This document shows positions 43,348-52,870 of a DNA stretch of 64,000 bases, in pieces (position 1 is the first letter of the stretch; each line of letters starts with the position of its first letter). Source of the DNA: Psychrobacillus sp044762745. Its GTDB lineage: Bacteria > Bacillota > Bacilli > Bacillales_A > Planococcaceae. The stretch spans positions 62,001 to 126,000 of the forward strand of contig NZ_JBIWEX010000003.1 of the NCBI RefSeq assembly GCF_044762745.1, given 5' to 3'. The notes beneath the pieces are model-generated. The model had not been told where the DNA came from. It did no database searches and worked only from the letters and a program-made list of their open reading frames with translations. The position numbers were made by a program, and so were the translations under genes.

Positions 43348-44644
43348 TGCTGTTTTTTTCGAATGGAACGACTGTAAATACAGTATGTGTCTGTTCATCC
43401 TGCAAAGATTTAAATGCTTGAATCACTTGTTCCATCTTTAAATTTTCGAGTGCAGGAACAACATCGAATAGATTCATGTCGTTAAATGAGTATCTTGTAA
43501 ATTGGTTTGCGATATATTCGATTGAATTCAAAGCTCGTAGGAAGAAGCCAATTTTTTTACGGGTAACTCGCTTTAAATCCTCGTCCGTAAACTGCCATTC
43601 TTTTGCGTGATCTTTAATCGATTGTTTAATCTTCTCAGCTAGTTCTTTCGCATTAACTGTATCAGAACCGATCATAGTAAATCCGTACCCTTTTTCCATT
43701 GAAAAGTCTGCTGAATAGGATTCATCGATTAATCCTTTTTCATAAACATCTTGATAAAATGCAGAAGTTCTTCCAAATAGTAGTTCGATTGCTACTTGCA
43801 TTGATAGCTCATAATTCAACATTTCTTTACCCGAAATATCGGTATTTGCTGACTTAATACCATAAATAACTTTTGGTTTTTGGACATCCATTTGTAAACT
43901 GCGCTCCGAAAAAGCAACATTGGATTGTTCCGTTGGGAAAAAACGTTGTATTTCTTGCGGGGATTCGAATGTTTTAGCCGCTTGATCTTGTTTAATAAAA
44001 TCCATCATTTCCTTTGGATTCACCGCACCAACAACAAATACTGTCATATTAGACGGGTGATAAAATGTGTGATAACACTCATATAAATGATCTGCCGTAA
44101 TTTTATCAATGGACTCTACCGTTCCTGCAATATCAATTTTCACCGGATGGTCTTTATACATATTTTCAATAGCGCCAAAGTATAAACGCCAATCAGGCTG
44201 ATCATCATACATCGTTATTTCCTGGGCAATGATTCCCTTTTCTTTTTCCACTGTTTCTTCTGTGAAATAAGGTTGCTGTACAAAATCAAGCAATGTCTTC
44301 GTATTTTCTAATACATGATCAGTGGACGAGAATAAGTAAGTCGTTTTAGTAAAAGAAGTGAACGCATTAGCAGAAGCACCTTTTTCACTGAATTGTTGAA
44401 AAACGTCTCCTTCTTCTTTTTCGAACATTTTATGCTCTAAAAAATGGGCGATACCATCGGGAACTATTACTGCTTCCTTTTTACCAAGCGGAATAAATTC
44501 ACGGTCGATCGATCCATACTTCGTTGAAAAGGTTACGAATGTCTTTGAAAATCCTTTTTTCGGTAAAATATATACGTTTAAACCATTCGGCAATTGCTCA
44601 TGGTATAACGTTTCTTCTAGTTGTTCAAAATATGTTTCATTCAT
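43340..44644 (-). CDS. ymfH: M16-family zinc peptidase (YmfH)
   Basis: 434 aa from ATG 44644; AAGGAGG is 9 bp upstream, while a GTG at 44653 abuts that SD. The inverted zinc motif HFLEH is present (HFLEHKMFEKEEG, about 69-81), with the downstream Glu in KEKGIIAQEITMYDD. It is the active half of a two-gene M16 peptidase pair with ymfF, cytoplasmic by lack of a signal. In related systems such pairs mature peptides; the target here is unknown. Confidence 0.92.
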   Translation of the reverse strand: MNETYFEQLEETLYHEQLPNGLNVYILPKKGFSKTFVTFSTKYGSIDREFIPLGKKEAVIVPDGIAHFLEHKMFEKEEGDVFQQFSEKGASANAFTSFTKTTYLFSSTDHVLENTKTLLDFVQQPYFTEETVEKEKGIIAQEITMYDDQPDWRLYFGAIENMYKDHPVKIDIAGTVESIDKITADHLYECYHTFYHPSNMTVFVVGAVNPKEMMDFIKQDQAAKTFESPQEIQRFFPTEQSNVAFSERSLQMDVQKPKVIYGIKSANTDISGKEMLNYELSMQVAIELLFGRTSAFYQDVYEKGLIDESYSADFSMEKGYGFTMIGSDTVNAKELAEKIKQSIKDHAKEWQFTDEDLKRVTRKKIGFFLRALNSIEYIANQFTRYSFNDMNLFDVVPALENLKMEQVIQAFKSLQDEQTHTVFTVVPFEKNSNG

Positions 44645-45914
44645 TGCCTGCACCCTCCTTACCAGATAGGAAATAGACGAATTCCTTCTCTATTTTCTGA
44701 GCCATTTGACTGATTTGATCCTTCGTTACATTGGACCATTTAGAAACCCAGTTTTCCACTGTAAATGACTCGTTTATTTCTTTATATTGATCGTAAATTT
44801 CAATTTGTGCGCGAGCAGAATCCAATGCTTCTTTTAATTGATTCGATAGCATCGATTTTGTTTGATTGATTTCTAAATCAGAAATATCTCCTTGTTGCAT
44901 TGCTTTTAATTGTTCATCTATTAAATTGACCGCTTTTTCCTGTAAATTAGCATCAATTCCTGCTAAGACGAATATTAACCCATATAAAGATGCATAACTA
45001 CTGGATGCATAATAGGCCATGCTTTCTTTTTCTCGCACGTTCATAAATATTTTGGAATGTGAAAAGCCTCCTAATATGCCGTTCGTCATCTGCATAACCG
45101 GAAACTCCTCTGAGAAGAAAGTGATCGGTGTGCGATAGGCTATATGCAACTTCCCTTGTTTCATATCTTGTATTTCATGTAAAAACCCTTTTTCTGTTGA
45201 TGCTTTTGCTACTTCTACGTCGTGTGCAAGTTCGGAGGATCTATCCGTAAATGGAAAATGACTAGCTATTTTTTCTTTTATTTCTTGCGCATTGACATCC
45301 CCGACAATATAAATAGATAAATTGTCTTCTGAGAGAATCGTTTGGTGCATTGCTACTAGTTGTTCATTCGTTACTGCTTTTACAGCTTGGACAGTCCCAT
45401 TAGCAGAAATAGAAGCAGCGTGATCTGGGCGAATGTTCTCTAGTAAACGTTGCTGCGCATATCTTGTTTTATCGTCATACATCGATTGTATACGTTCAAT
45501 GACTTGTTCTTTTTCTCTAGTGACAATCGAATCTACAAATTTTCCATCTACCAACTTTGGTTTAAATAAGACGGTATGTAATAAGTTGAAGACCTCATCT
45601 ACTACTTTTTCATTGGATAGGTAAGCATCGTTTACAGTTTCCGCATTCAGCGAAAAAATATGATGTGCTCCTTTCTTCCCTGTATCAAAATATAAAACAG
45701 CTCCATATAAGTCATCTAGACGTTTTCGGAATTCTGCGTTTGTTTGATATACATCATTGCTATACTGCAAGACGTTCGCTAAAACGGAACGTATAGCAGC
45801 TTGCTCCTCGGTCAATTGTTGTTTCCATTTGAACGATATATTAATCGTTTTAAATTGTTCTGTCGGTCTTACATAAAGCTTAACGCCACGCGCAAGTTCA
45901 AATTGTTGGAACAT
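44637..45914 (-). CDS. ymfF: M16-family inactive peptidase partner (YmfF)
   Basis: A 425-aa M16 homologue without the zinc motif: the region corresponding to HxxEH reads QYSNDVYQT. It should serve as the substrate-binding partner of ymfH, as in other two-subunit M16 enzymes. Its stop overlaps the ymfH start region by 8 bp. It leads the ymfF-ymfH-ymfI run. Upstream lies a 900-bp repeat-rich gap. Confidence 0.9.
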   Translation of the reverse strand: MFQQFELARGVKLYVRPTEQFKTINISFKWKQQLTEEQAAIRSVLANVLQYSNDVYQTNAEFRKRLDDLYGAVLYFDTGKKGAHHIFSLNAETVNDAYLSNEKVVDEVFNLLHTVLFKPKLVDGKFVDSIVTREKEQVIERIQSMYDDKTRYAQQRLLENIRPDHAASISANGTVQAVKAVTNEQLVAMHQTILSEDNLSIYIVGDVNAQEIKEKIASHFPFTDRSSELAHDVEVAKASTEKGFLHEIQDMKQGKLHIAYRTPITFFSEEFPVMQMTNGILGGFSHSKIFMNVREKESMAYYASSSYASLYGLIFVLAGIDANLQEKAVNLIDEQLKAMQQGDISDLEINQTKSMLSNQLKEALDSARAQIEIYDQYKEINESFTVENWVSKWSNVTKDQISQMAQKIEKEFVYFLSGKEGAGNE

Positions 45915-46035
45915 ATCGTTATCCCCCTTTTTCTTTCTAGTTTATCTCTTATACCATTTTACTATACATGTATTCATTGTACATATCCAAACAACTACAG
46001 CAAATGGGAACTATGAATGGAATGACGTACATAAT

Positions 46036-46230
46036 GGGGATAATGCGTCGTAAAGAGTAACCGCAAGTGCAGTTGATTTCCGCTCCAGGCGGACGCTTTC
46101 CGCGGGCACGGCTTCAGCCGCTTCCCTTGCTCCTGCGCAAGCTCGTCGCAAAAATTAATTTCGCTACGCTCAGTCCAGGGTCTTCAGCTTGCGCTGTTCC
46201 CGACGGAGTCGCCGCCTTGCGCTTCAATCA
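46036..46230. repeat. Long-hairpin intergenic repeat, plus orientation
   Basis: Begins GGGGATAATGCGTCGTAAAG, contains TTTCCGCTCCAGGCGGACGC then TTTCCGCGGGCACGG, and ends CGGAGTCGCCGCCTTGCG. The two GC-rich ends face each other in one long imperfect hairpin. Related copies occur at 46480-46692, 63090-63260 and 63807-63978. Its centre differs from the other copies. Confidence 0.75.
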
Positions 46231-46292
46231 ACAAAAATACGCTGAATAATTAGTAATTGTCATTTCCTATTAGTAATTTCTTCAATATGGGA

Positions 46293-46412
46293 GTTGGTTG
46301 CTTACATTAGTAAATTGGTTGCACTCATACTAATTTAGTTGCTTTCAACATAGAAATGGTTGCTTTCAATGATCAATTGATTGCCCTTATCCTTATATTG
46401 GATTTTTAACTG
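46293..46412. repeat. 21-nt-periodic GTTGCTTTC array, copy 1
   Basis: Units with GTTGC (or ATTGC) begin at 46297, 46318, 46338, 46359 and 46380, steps 21, 20, 21, 21. A matching array lies at 63469-63580, and the sequence after each array also aligns (ATTGcccTTAtcc / ATGcgCTTAgcc, then TGGAT). Confidence 0.7.
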
Positions 46413-46479
46413 CTTTTCTAATAAACCTTTTTGTTTTAAAACGAGAAATTAAATAGTCAGCAAGCTTCTTTGATTTTCG

Positions 46480-46692
46480 CAGCAGGCAGCGACTCCAGTG
46501 GAGGCCAACAGGATGTTGGTCACGAAGGCGTTTCCACACGATGTGGCGCACTTAGCCTTCGTTCCTCTGTTGAGACGAATGTGACTTCACAACGTACGTG
46601 AAGCCGCGGTGAAGGCTCGTCGCTCACCCCGCGGAATGCGTCCGACCTGCAGCAAAATATTAGCGGACATCTTTTGACACGCAGTATCCCTA
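46480..46692. repeat. Composite repeat: long-hairpin element (inverted) carrying a nested structured element
   Basis: The outer parts (GCAGCGACTCC at the left; GAGACGAATGTGACTTCAC ... CACCCCGCGGAATGCGTCC at the right) are a long-hairpin element in the orientation of 63807-63978. In its left arm sits a CCAACAggaTGTTGG element (46501-46565) with stems CGAAGGC / GCCTTCG and CCACA / TGTGG. It therefore seems to be an insertion of one repeat family in another. Confidence 0.7.
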
Positions 46693-46780
46693 TAACACGT
46701 ACAATATAAAAAATGCCATACTTTATGTTACTTAAAAAAGTTAACCACATGTCAAAAGTTTTAATAGTTTCCTATGTAAC

Positions 46781-46809
46781 AAAAAGGGACCAAATTTAAT
46801 TGGTCCCTT
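46781..46809 (-). terminator. Terminator after nupQ
   Basis: AAGGGACCAA (46784-46793) pairs with TTGGTCCCTT (46800-46809), 6-nt loop, followed leftwards by TTTTTGTT. It lies 6 bp from the nupQ stop. Confidence 0.9.
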
Positions 46810-46814
46810 ACATT

Positions 46815-47774
46815 TTATCGTTTTCCTTTAATATATGGTACACCACTCGCTTTCGGTGCATGTGCTTTACCGATAAATCCAGCTACCGCTAAAATCGTCA
46901 ATACATACGGTAATATATGCAAGTAATAACTTGGTACTTGATTGATAATCGGAATTTGTCCACCGACAATACTTAATGCTTGTGCAAAACCAAAGAATAA
47001 TGCAGCACCTAGCGCTCCAAGTGGATGCCATTTACCGAAAATCATCGCAGCAAGCGCCATAAACCCTTGTCCATTAATCGTCGAATGGCTAAATTCAGCT
47101 GAAATAGATTGTGCATAAACTGCCCCACCAACCCCAGCGAACATTCCAGATAAAATAACGGCTATATAGCGCATTTTCGTAACATTAACACCCATCGTAT
47201 CTGCTGCCATCGGGTGTTCCCCTACTGCGCGAAGGCGTAAACCAAATGGTGTTTTATATATAACAAACCAAGCACCGATTGCTACGATGAAAGCTAAAAT
47301 CGATGTCGAATAGACATCTTTAAAAAGCATAGGTCCTAGAACCGGAATATCACTTAAAAAAGGAATATCAAAACGGATAAATCGTTCTTGAATATAATCT
47401 GTTTGTCCTTTCCCGTAAATCATTTTAACGGAGAACAATGCAATCGCGACACCTAGCATATTGATCGCTACCCCGGAAATCGTTTGATCTGCACGGAATG
47501 AAATCGTTGCTACAGCATGCATAATCGCAAATATACCAGAAACGATCATTGCCGCTATTATCGAAACCCAAGGAGTCATCGCACCAAAAGTACCGACAAA
47601 CGTCAAGTTGAAAATAATCCCGATAAATGCTCCCATTACCATTAAACCTTCTAGTCCAATGTTAACAACACCAGAACGTTCAGAGAAAACCCCACCGATT
47701 GCGGTAAAGATTAACGGAGCGGCATAAAATATGGCGGACGGAATAATGAAATATAGAACTTCTAAAAAGCTCAT
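46815..47774 (-). CDS. nupQ: Nucleoside ABC transporter permease (NupQ/YufQ-like)
   Basis: A 319-aa permease of the BPD_transp_2 family with about eight hydrophobic segments. The conserved ERSGVVNIGLEGLMVMGAF near the N terminus and GAVYAQSISAEFSH with NGQGFMALAAMIFG match nucleoside-type permeases paired with BMP lipoproteins. It lies 1 bp after nupP. In B. subtilis NupNOPQ imports guanosine and related nucleosides, with NupP and NupQ as the two permeases. Confidence 0.9.
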   Translation of the reverse strand: MSFLEVLYFIIPSAIFYAAPLIFTAIGGVFSERSGVVNIGLEGLMVMGAFIGIIFNLTFVGTFGAMTPWVSIIAAMIVSGIFAIMHAVATISFRADQTISGVAINMLGVAIALFSVKMIYGKGQTDYIQERFIRFDIPFLSDIPVLGPMLFKDVYSTSILAFIVAIGAWFVIYKTPFGLRLRAVGEHPMAADTMGVNVTKMRYIAVILSGMFAGVGGAVYAQSISAEFSHSTINGQGFMALAAMIFGKWHPLGALGAALFFGFAQALSIVGGQIPIINQVPSYYLHILPYVLTILAVAGFIGKAHAPKASGVPYIKGKR

Positions 47775-47775
47775 A

Positions 47776-48822
47776 TTATTTCGCCTCCTTTTTCTTGTTT
47801 ATCTTAACAAGGAAATAGCGAATGATGTAACCACATGCTACAAAGAAAATAATAAGTGCGATGACAATCGAAACGATTTCAACCGGTATACCAGCTGCGT
47901 TCGGCATATTTAATGAACCAAATTTCAACGCACCGAACAAGGTAGCACCGAACACAACCCCTAGAGGAGTATTTGCACCTAAAAGAGCTACTGCTATTCC
48001 GTCAAATCCGATTCCCGTAAAGCCACCTTTTACACTCGCGTATTGGAATGTACCAAGTGCTTCCATAGCACCAGCAAGCCCTGCAAAAGCTCCAGAAATG
48101 ACCATTGAAAGAATAATATTTTTGTTTACATTCATACCAGCGTAAGCGGATGCATGCTTATTAAATCCAACTGCCTTCAATTCAAAACCAGTCGTTGTTT
48201 TTTCCAAAATAAACCACATTACTAATACCATAGCAAGTGCTATGAAAATACCATAATGTAATCTAGAAAAATCTGTCACACTTTCAAAAAAAGCAGATTT
48301 CAAAGAAGCCGTTTCTTTAATAGTTTCTGTTGTTTCTTTCCCATTTGCAACCATACGTATAAGCACATTCGTCGTATGAAGTGCAATATAGTTCATCATA
48401 ATCGTTACAATTACTTCGTGTACTTGTAATTTTGCTTTTAACAGACCAGGTATAAATGCCCATAGTCCTCCAGCCACTGCGGCTGCAATAATGGCAAGTG
48501 GTAAATGAATATACATTGGTAGATCGAACGCAATTCCTACATATGCAGCTGCGAACCAACCGACTAGTAATTGTCCTTCTACACCGATATTAAATAACCC
48601 TGTACGGAAAGCAAAAGCCACTGCTAAACCGGATAACAAATAAGGAGTTATTGTACGAATGGTTTCTCCAATTGTATAGTAATCTCCAAAAATACCGTTC
48701 CATAATGCTGTATAACCTGCTACTGGATCGTATCCACTTGCTAACATTACTACTGCTCCAACAAGTAGACCTAATATAACGGAAATAACAGGGACAAGTA
48801 TATTAACTACTCTATTCGGCAT
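47776..48822 (-). CDS. nupP: Nucleoside ABC transporter permease (NupP/YufP-like)
   Basis: A 348-aa permease with hydrophobic segments from residue 7 onward and a basic C-terminal KINKKKEAK. Conserved segments are FRTGLFNIGVEGQLLVGWF, HEVIVTIMMNYIALH and GFTGIGFDGIAVALLGANT. It overlaps the ATPase gene by 11 bp and is followed at once by nupQ. Together with NupQ it forms the channel. Confidence 0.9.
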   Translation of the reverse strand: MPNRVVNILVPVISVILGLLVGAVVMLASGYDPVAGYTALWNGIFGDYYTIGETIRTITPYLLSGLAVAFAFRTGLFNIGVEGQLLVGWFAAAYVGIAFDLPMYIHLPLAIIAAAVAGGLWAFIPGLLKAKLQVHEVIVTIMMNYIALHTTNVLIRMVANGKETTETIKETASLKSAFFESVTDFSRLHYGIFIALAMVLVMWFILEKTTTGFELKAVGFNKHASAYAGMNVNKNIILSMVISGAFAGLAGAMEALGTFQYASVKGGFTGIGFDGIAVALLGANTPLGVVFGATLFGALKFGSLNMPNAAGIPVEIVSIVIALIIFFVACGYIIRYFLVKINKKKEAK

Positions 48823-50362
48823 GCTCTTTATCCCCCTGTTTTACAACTTTTTCCTTGTTAGTTTGACCTGCCATTAACAACCCTAGTTCTTGCTCTGTTG
48901 TTTCTTTTGGCAATAATGTATCCACAATTTGTCCATCATAAATAACCGCGATACGATCTGAAACGTTCATTACTTCATCTAATTCAAACGATAGTAGAAG
49001 TACCGCTTTACCTTTATTACGTTGTTCGATCAAACGTTGGTGAATAAATTCAATTGCACCAACATCTAATCCCCTAGTTGGAAGTGCAGCAATTAATAAT
49101 TCAGGATTTCGTTCGATCTCTCGTCCAATAATCGCTTTTTGCTGATTACCACCAGACAAAGCACGTGCTGGAGTATGTTCTCCTTGTGTTCGAACATCAT
49201 ATTCTCGAATTATTTTCTGTGCTAGCTCCGAAACTTTTCCATAGTCCATAATACCATTTTTGGAAATCGGATCTACGTAGTACGTTTGTAATGCAATATT
49301 ATGCCCGATTGGGAAATCCAGTACTAACCCGTGCTTATGACGGTCTTGTGGAATATGCCCAACCCCTGTTTCTGTAACTTTACGAGGCTTTTTGTTCGTA
49401 ATGTCTTGTCCATTAATAGAAATAGATCCACTCTTTGTTTTTCTGAGTCCAGTAATAGCTTCGATTAACTCCGATTGACCATTTCCGTCAATTCCTGCAA
49501 TTCCTAAAATCTCGCCTTTACGTACTGTTAAATTTAAATTCTTTACTTTTTCAACGCCACGGTAATCAGTAACAACTAAATTTTTAACAACTAGAGCATC
49601 ATCAGTAGGATTTGCTTCGTCTTTCACTGTTGTAAAATCAACTTGTCTACCAACCATTAAAGAAGCAAGTTCATTTGGATTGGTTTCTGCTGTAATAACC
49701 GTTCCAATTCCTTCTCCTTTTCGGATAACGGTCACTCTGTCTGAAACGTCCATAATCTCTTTTAATTTATGTGTGATTAAAATGATTGACTTTCCTTCTT
49801 GAATGAGTCGCTTCATAATCTGGATGAGCTCCACTATTTCTTGAGGAGTGAGAGATGCGGTCGGTTCGTCGAATATTAGTATTTCTGCGCCTCGGTATAG
49901 TGTTTTTAAAATTTCTACACGTTGTTGCATACCAACAGATATATCTTCAATTTTAGCGTATGGATCCACTGCCAAACCGTACATTTCTGATAAAGAATGA
50001 ATTTTTTTGGCAGCATCTTTAATATCGATCACGCCGCCCTTCGTTAATTCATTCCCTAAAATAATGTTTTCTGTCACCGTGAAATTTTCCACAAGCATAA
50101 AATGCTGATGAACCATCCCGATACCAAGATCATTCGCTACGTTCGGATCTGTTATATTCACAGTCTTCCCATGCACTTTTATCTCTCCGGCTTCCGGTTG
50201 ATATAGGCCAAATAGTACATTCATAAGAGTGGACTTTCCAGCTCCATTTTCTCCTAAAAGAGCATGAATCTCTCCTTTTTTTAATTGGAGGGTAATATTA
50301 TCATTCGCAACAAATGATCCAAACTCTTTTCGAATGCCTAGCATCTCTATTACATATTCCAA
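48812..50362 (-). CDS. nupO: Nucleoside ABC transporter ATPase with two nucleotide-binding domains (NupO/YufO-like)
   Basis: 516 aa from TTG 50362 (reads MEYVIEMLGIRKEFG); TAGGGAG lies 8 bp upstream, and a GTG three codons earlier overlaps that SD. The first ABC domain has GENGAGKST (about 38-46) and ISVGMQQRVEI. The second has the degenerate Walker A GIDGNGQSE and ALSGGNQQKA. Asymmetric double ABC ATPases are normal for sugar and nucleoside importers. It is separated from the upstream lipoprotein gene by a terminator-like hairpin that may set stoichiometry. Confidence 0.9.
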   Translation of the reverse strand: MEYVIEMLGIRKEFGSFVANDNITLQLKKGEIHALLGENGAGKSTLMNVLFGLYQPEAGEIKVHGKTVNITDPNVANDLGIGMVHQHFMLVENFTVTENIILGNELTKGGVIDIKDAAKKIHSLSEMYGLAVDPYAKIEDISVGMQQRVEILKTLYRGAEILIFDEPTASLTPQEIVELIQIMKRLIQEGKSIILITHKLKEIMDVSDRVTVIRKGEGIGTVITAETNPNELASLMVGRQVDFTTVKDEANPTDDALVVKNLVVTDYRGVEKVKNLNLTVRKGEILGIAGIDGNGQSELIEAITGLRKTKSGSISINGQDITNKKPRKVTETGVGHIPQDRHKHGLVLDFPIGHNIALQTYYVDPISKNGIMDYGKVSELAQKIIREYDVRTQGEHTPARALSGGNQQKAIIGREIERNPELLIAALPTRGLDVGAIEFIHQRLIEQRNKGKAVLLLSFELDEVMNVSDRIAVIYDGQIVDTLLPKETTEQELGLLMAGQTNKEKVVKQGDKEHAE

Positions 50363-50446
50363 TGAATTCACTCCCTACTATACTAGTATAAAATTAATAC
50401 AGGAAAGACTTTAAATTTTTAAAATCTTTCTTCTATTAATTAAAAT

Positions 50447-50480
50447 ATCATAAAGACCGAAATATCTCGGTCTTTATGAT
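50447..50480 (-). terminator. Hairpin between nupN copy 1 and nupO (terminator/attenuator)
   Basis: Perfect 14-bp stem ATCATAAAGACCGA / TCGGTCTTTATGAT with a 6-nt loop, then an A/T-rich tract. As an intra-operon element it probably lets more lipoprotein than ATPase be made. A near-identical copy follows nupN copy 2. Confidence 0.75.
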
Positions 50481-50494
50481 TTTCGTTTAACAAA

Positions 50495-51562
50495 TTATTC
50501 CAACGTTTCTGAAACAATAATTTCTCCAGAAGCAACTTTATCTGAGTATTCTTGGATTTGGTCTAAAATGTCTTGTGGGATAACGCCACGTGAATCAGCA
50601 AGACCAACTCCTTCTTCAGCTAAACCATAAGTTACTGTAGTACCGCCTGGGAAATTACCAGCCATTGCATCATTCGCTACGTCTTGTACCGCAATTCCTA
50701 CTTTTTTCAACATGGAAGTAAGTGTTACGTTGGAATCGCCAACGGCACCTTCTTCGTATTGGTCAGAGTCAACTCCGATTACCCATACATTTGCATTCGG
50801 ATCTTTTGTTTTACGTTCTTTTGCTTCCGCAAATACACCGTTACCAGTACCACCAGCAGCGTGTGCAATAATATCAACACCTGAAGAATACATACGGTTA
50901 GCAGTTGTTTTACCAAGTGCAGCATCATCAAATTTACCAGTGTATTGTACATCTACTTTAATACTTGGATCTACTGCTTTAACACCTTCAACGAATCCTG
51001 CTTCGAAACGTTCGATAACTGGAATTTCCATTCCTCCAACGAAACCAATTTGTTTAGTTTCTGACATAAGTGCAGCTGCAACACCAGCAAGGTATGCTAC
51101 CTCTTGTTCTTTAAACAATACAGAAACAACATTTGGTTTATCCGCAACACCATCAAGAATAACAAATTTATTATCTGGTTTTTGGTCCGCAATTGTTCCA
51201 ATCGGCTCTTCTAATAAGAAACCAATACCATAAACGATGTCGAAATCACGACGTACTAAGTTATTTAAGTTTGTTACATAATCAGCGTCTCCTGCTGATT
51301 GAAGATAGTCAAAACCACCATCTCCTTTTTCAAGACCATGTTCTGCTCCCCATGCTTGGATACCTTCCCAAGCGGATTGGTTGAAGGATTTGTCATCTAC
51401 TCCACCAACGTCAGTAATCATGGCAATAGAGAAATCTGCTGATTCTGTAGTACCTTCTGAACCTGTTGTTGCTTTTTCATTGTCTTTTGTACCACAAGCT
51501 CCAAGAATCGTACCTGCAGCTAATACAAGCGAAAGTCCTAAACCAAATTTACGCTTTGTCAA
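50495..51562 (-). CDS. nupN: BMP-family nucleoside-binding lipoprotein, copy 1 (NupN-like)
   Basis: 355 aa from TTG 51562 (reads MTKRKFGLGLSL); GGAGG is 8 bp upstream and overlaps an earlier in-frame ATG. Lipobox LGAC with Cys at about 23. The BMP/PnrA fold follows: IAMITDVGGVDDKSFNQ, VYGIGFLLEEP and HAAGGTGNGVFAEA. It shows one notable change from copy 2: VDIIAHAAGG instead of VDIIFHAAGG, near the expected nucleoside pocket. It lies just after the intact GntR gene and before nupOPQ, so it should be the main receptor. Confidence 0.92.
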   Translation of the reverse strand: MTKRKFGLGLSLVLAAGTILGACGTKDNEKATTGSEGTTESADFSIAMITDVGGVDDKSFNQSAWEGIQAWGAEHGLEKGDGGFDYLQSAGDADYVTNLNNLVRRDFDIVYGIGFLLEEPIGTIADQKPDNKFVILDGVADKPNVVSVLFKEQEVAYLAGVAAALMSETKQIGFVGGMEIPVIERFEAGFVEGVKAVDPSIKVDVQYTGKFDDAALGKTTANRMYSSGVDIIAHAAGGTGNGVFAEAKERKTKDPNANVWVIGVDSDQYEEGAVGDSNVTLTSMLKKVGIAVQDVANDAMAGNFPGGTTVTYGLAEEGVGLADSRGVIPQDILDQIQEYSDKVASGEIIVSETLE

Positions 51563-51609
51563 AATGAAAACCTCCATTTATTTTCTTATTAGCAGGAATT
51601 GAAAACTTT

Positions 51610-52338
51610 TTACACCCTTTTCCGAACAACATGAAAGCTAAATTTATCTGCTCGAAAATAATTTTTCGAATACAATACCACACGATCATTTTCGTCATAA
51701 TGCAATTGTTTTAACACAAGCAATGACGTCTCAGGTGCACAATTTAATGTAGGAGAAGCAACTTCATGGTATCCAACAGGATCGATGTATGCTACCGCAT
51801 GAGATACATGAATTTCTCCAGATTCCTCTAGCGCAGAAAAAATAGAGCCTTCTTCTCTAATGAGAAAATCACCGGGTAAGTAACTTTTAGGAACTTTATC
51901 CACGCAATACACTACCGGCTCGCCATTGGCAGTTCGGACACGCTCCATCGATATAATCGATTGCTCGTCCTTACATTCAAAGCGATCCATATCTTCTTCT
52001 GTTGGAAGCGATTGCATCGAACTCAAATAAATTGTACCTGGTTCCATGCCCGCGCTTCGTATCATAGAAGAAATACTTGAAAGCTGTTCAATACCAGACG
52101 TGAAGACGGGTTTTGAATTAACAAATGTCCCAACTCCATGTCGTCTGACAATTACATTTTCTTCTTCCAAAAGACGTAACGCTTCTCTTAAAGTTGCACG
52201 ACTGACACCTAGTGATTTTGCTAATTCAAACTCAGAAGGAAGTTTTTCCTTTTCCTTGAATATGCCATTTTCAATGTCTTCTTTTATACGATCAATCACT
52301 TGAAGATATAAATGACGATGATCTACTTTTATTGTCAT
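51610..52338 (-). CDS. nupR: GntR/HutC-family regulator (NupR-like), intact copy
   Basis: A 242-aa HutC-type regulator. The N-terminal winged helix contains LPSEFELAKSLGVSRATLREAL and HGVGTFV. The C-terminal UTRA domain (about 80-242) contains ERVRTANGEPVVY and a final YFRADKFSFHVVRKRV. It lies between spoIIIE and a nupNOPQ operon. In B. subtilis the GntR gene next to spoIIIE (ymfC) is, as I recall, NupR, repressor of nupNOPQ, so control of the neighbouring genes is very likely. An ATCAGA-CC-TCTGAT palindrome lies 25 bp upstream. Confidence 0.87.
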   Translation of the reverse strand: MTIKVDHRHLYLQVIDRIKEDIENGIFKEKEKLPSEFELAKSLGVSRATLREALRLLEEENVIVRRHGVGTFVNSKPVFTSGIEQLSSISSMIRSAGMEPGTIYLSSMQSLPTEEDMDRFECKDEQSIISMERVRTANGEPVVYCVDKVPKSYLPGDFLIREEGSIFSALEESGEIHVSHAVAYIDPVGYHEVASPTLNCAPETSLLVLKQLHYDENDRVVLYSKNYFRADKFSFHVVRKRV

Positions 52339-52362
52339 ATAAAAACACCACCATTTTTAGAG

Positions 52363-52376
52363 ATCAGACCTCTGAT
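52363..52376. promoter_or_regulatory. Likely NupR operator, copy 1
   Basis: ATCAGACCTCTGAT is a 6-2-6 palindrome between the promoter (-10 TATAGT on the minus strand, ACTATA at 52403-52408) and the GntR start. It is retained as ATCGGACCTCTGAT at 54787-54800 in the duplicate. Position fits autorepression. Confidence 0.55.
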
Positions 52377-52493
52377 GTAAAACATTCCTACTAATCAGTC
52401 ATACTATAACACTTTTAATTAGTGAAATAAATACTTTTAATAATTTTTTAACTATTTACTTTACAACAACTTAATCTATTTGTAATCGTTTTG

Positions 52494-52760
52494 TCATATA
52501 TAATCAGTATCTACGGCATTTTTCGAAACAAGTACTTGATGTGGCTTATTTCCTTCATAAGGTCCTACTATTCCACCTAACTCGAGTTAGTCGATGATTC
52601 TGCCAGCTCGCAAATAGCCCACTCTAAAGGGGCTTTGGATTAATAACACCGATGCGGTTTGCATATCTGTCACTAATTGTGCAGCCTCACCATACAATTC
52701 ATCCAGGTCTATTTGTTCTTGTTGCTCTTCCACTTCATCCGGAATCATTTCTTCTTGGTA
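52494..52760 (-). pseudogene. Duplicated 3' fragment of spoIIIE
   Basis: Its 89 codons (including stop) align without gaps with the end of the intact spoIIIE (from YQEEMIPDEVEE). One internal TAA lies at 52587-52589, in place of Gln in RIIDQLE, and several substitutions include the DNA-contacting RRF becoming SPF. It is left over from a tandem duplication and cannot make a motor. The rest of the gap (52339-52921) holds the nupR promoter and the nupN copy 2 terminator. Confidence 0.93.
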
Positions 52761-52870
52761 CTTTTACAAAATTAATACAGGAAAGACCTTAAATCTTGTA
52801 AATTAAAGTTAAAGTTCTATAAAATTTAACGAATGTATTGAATTCTTAAAATCTTTCTTCTATTAATTAA

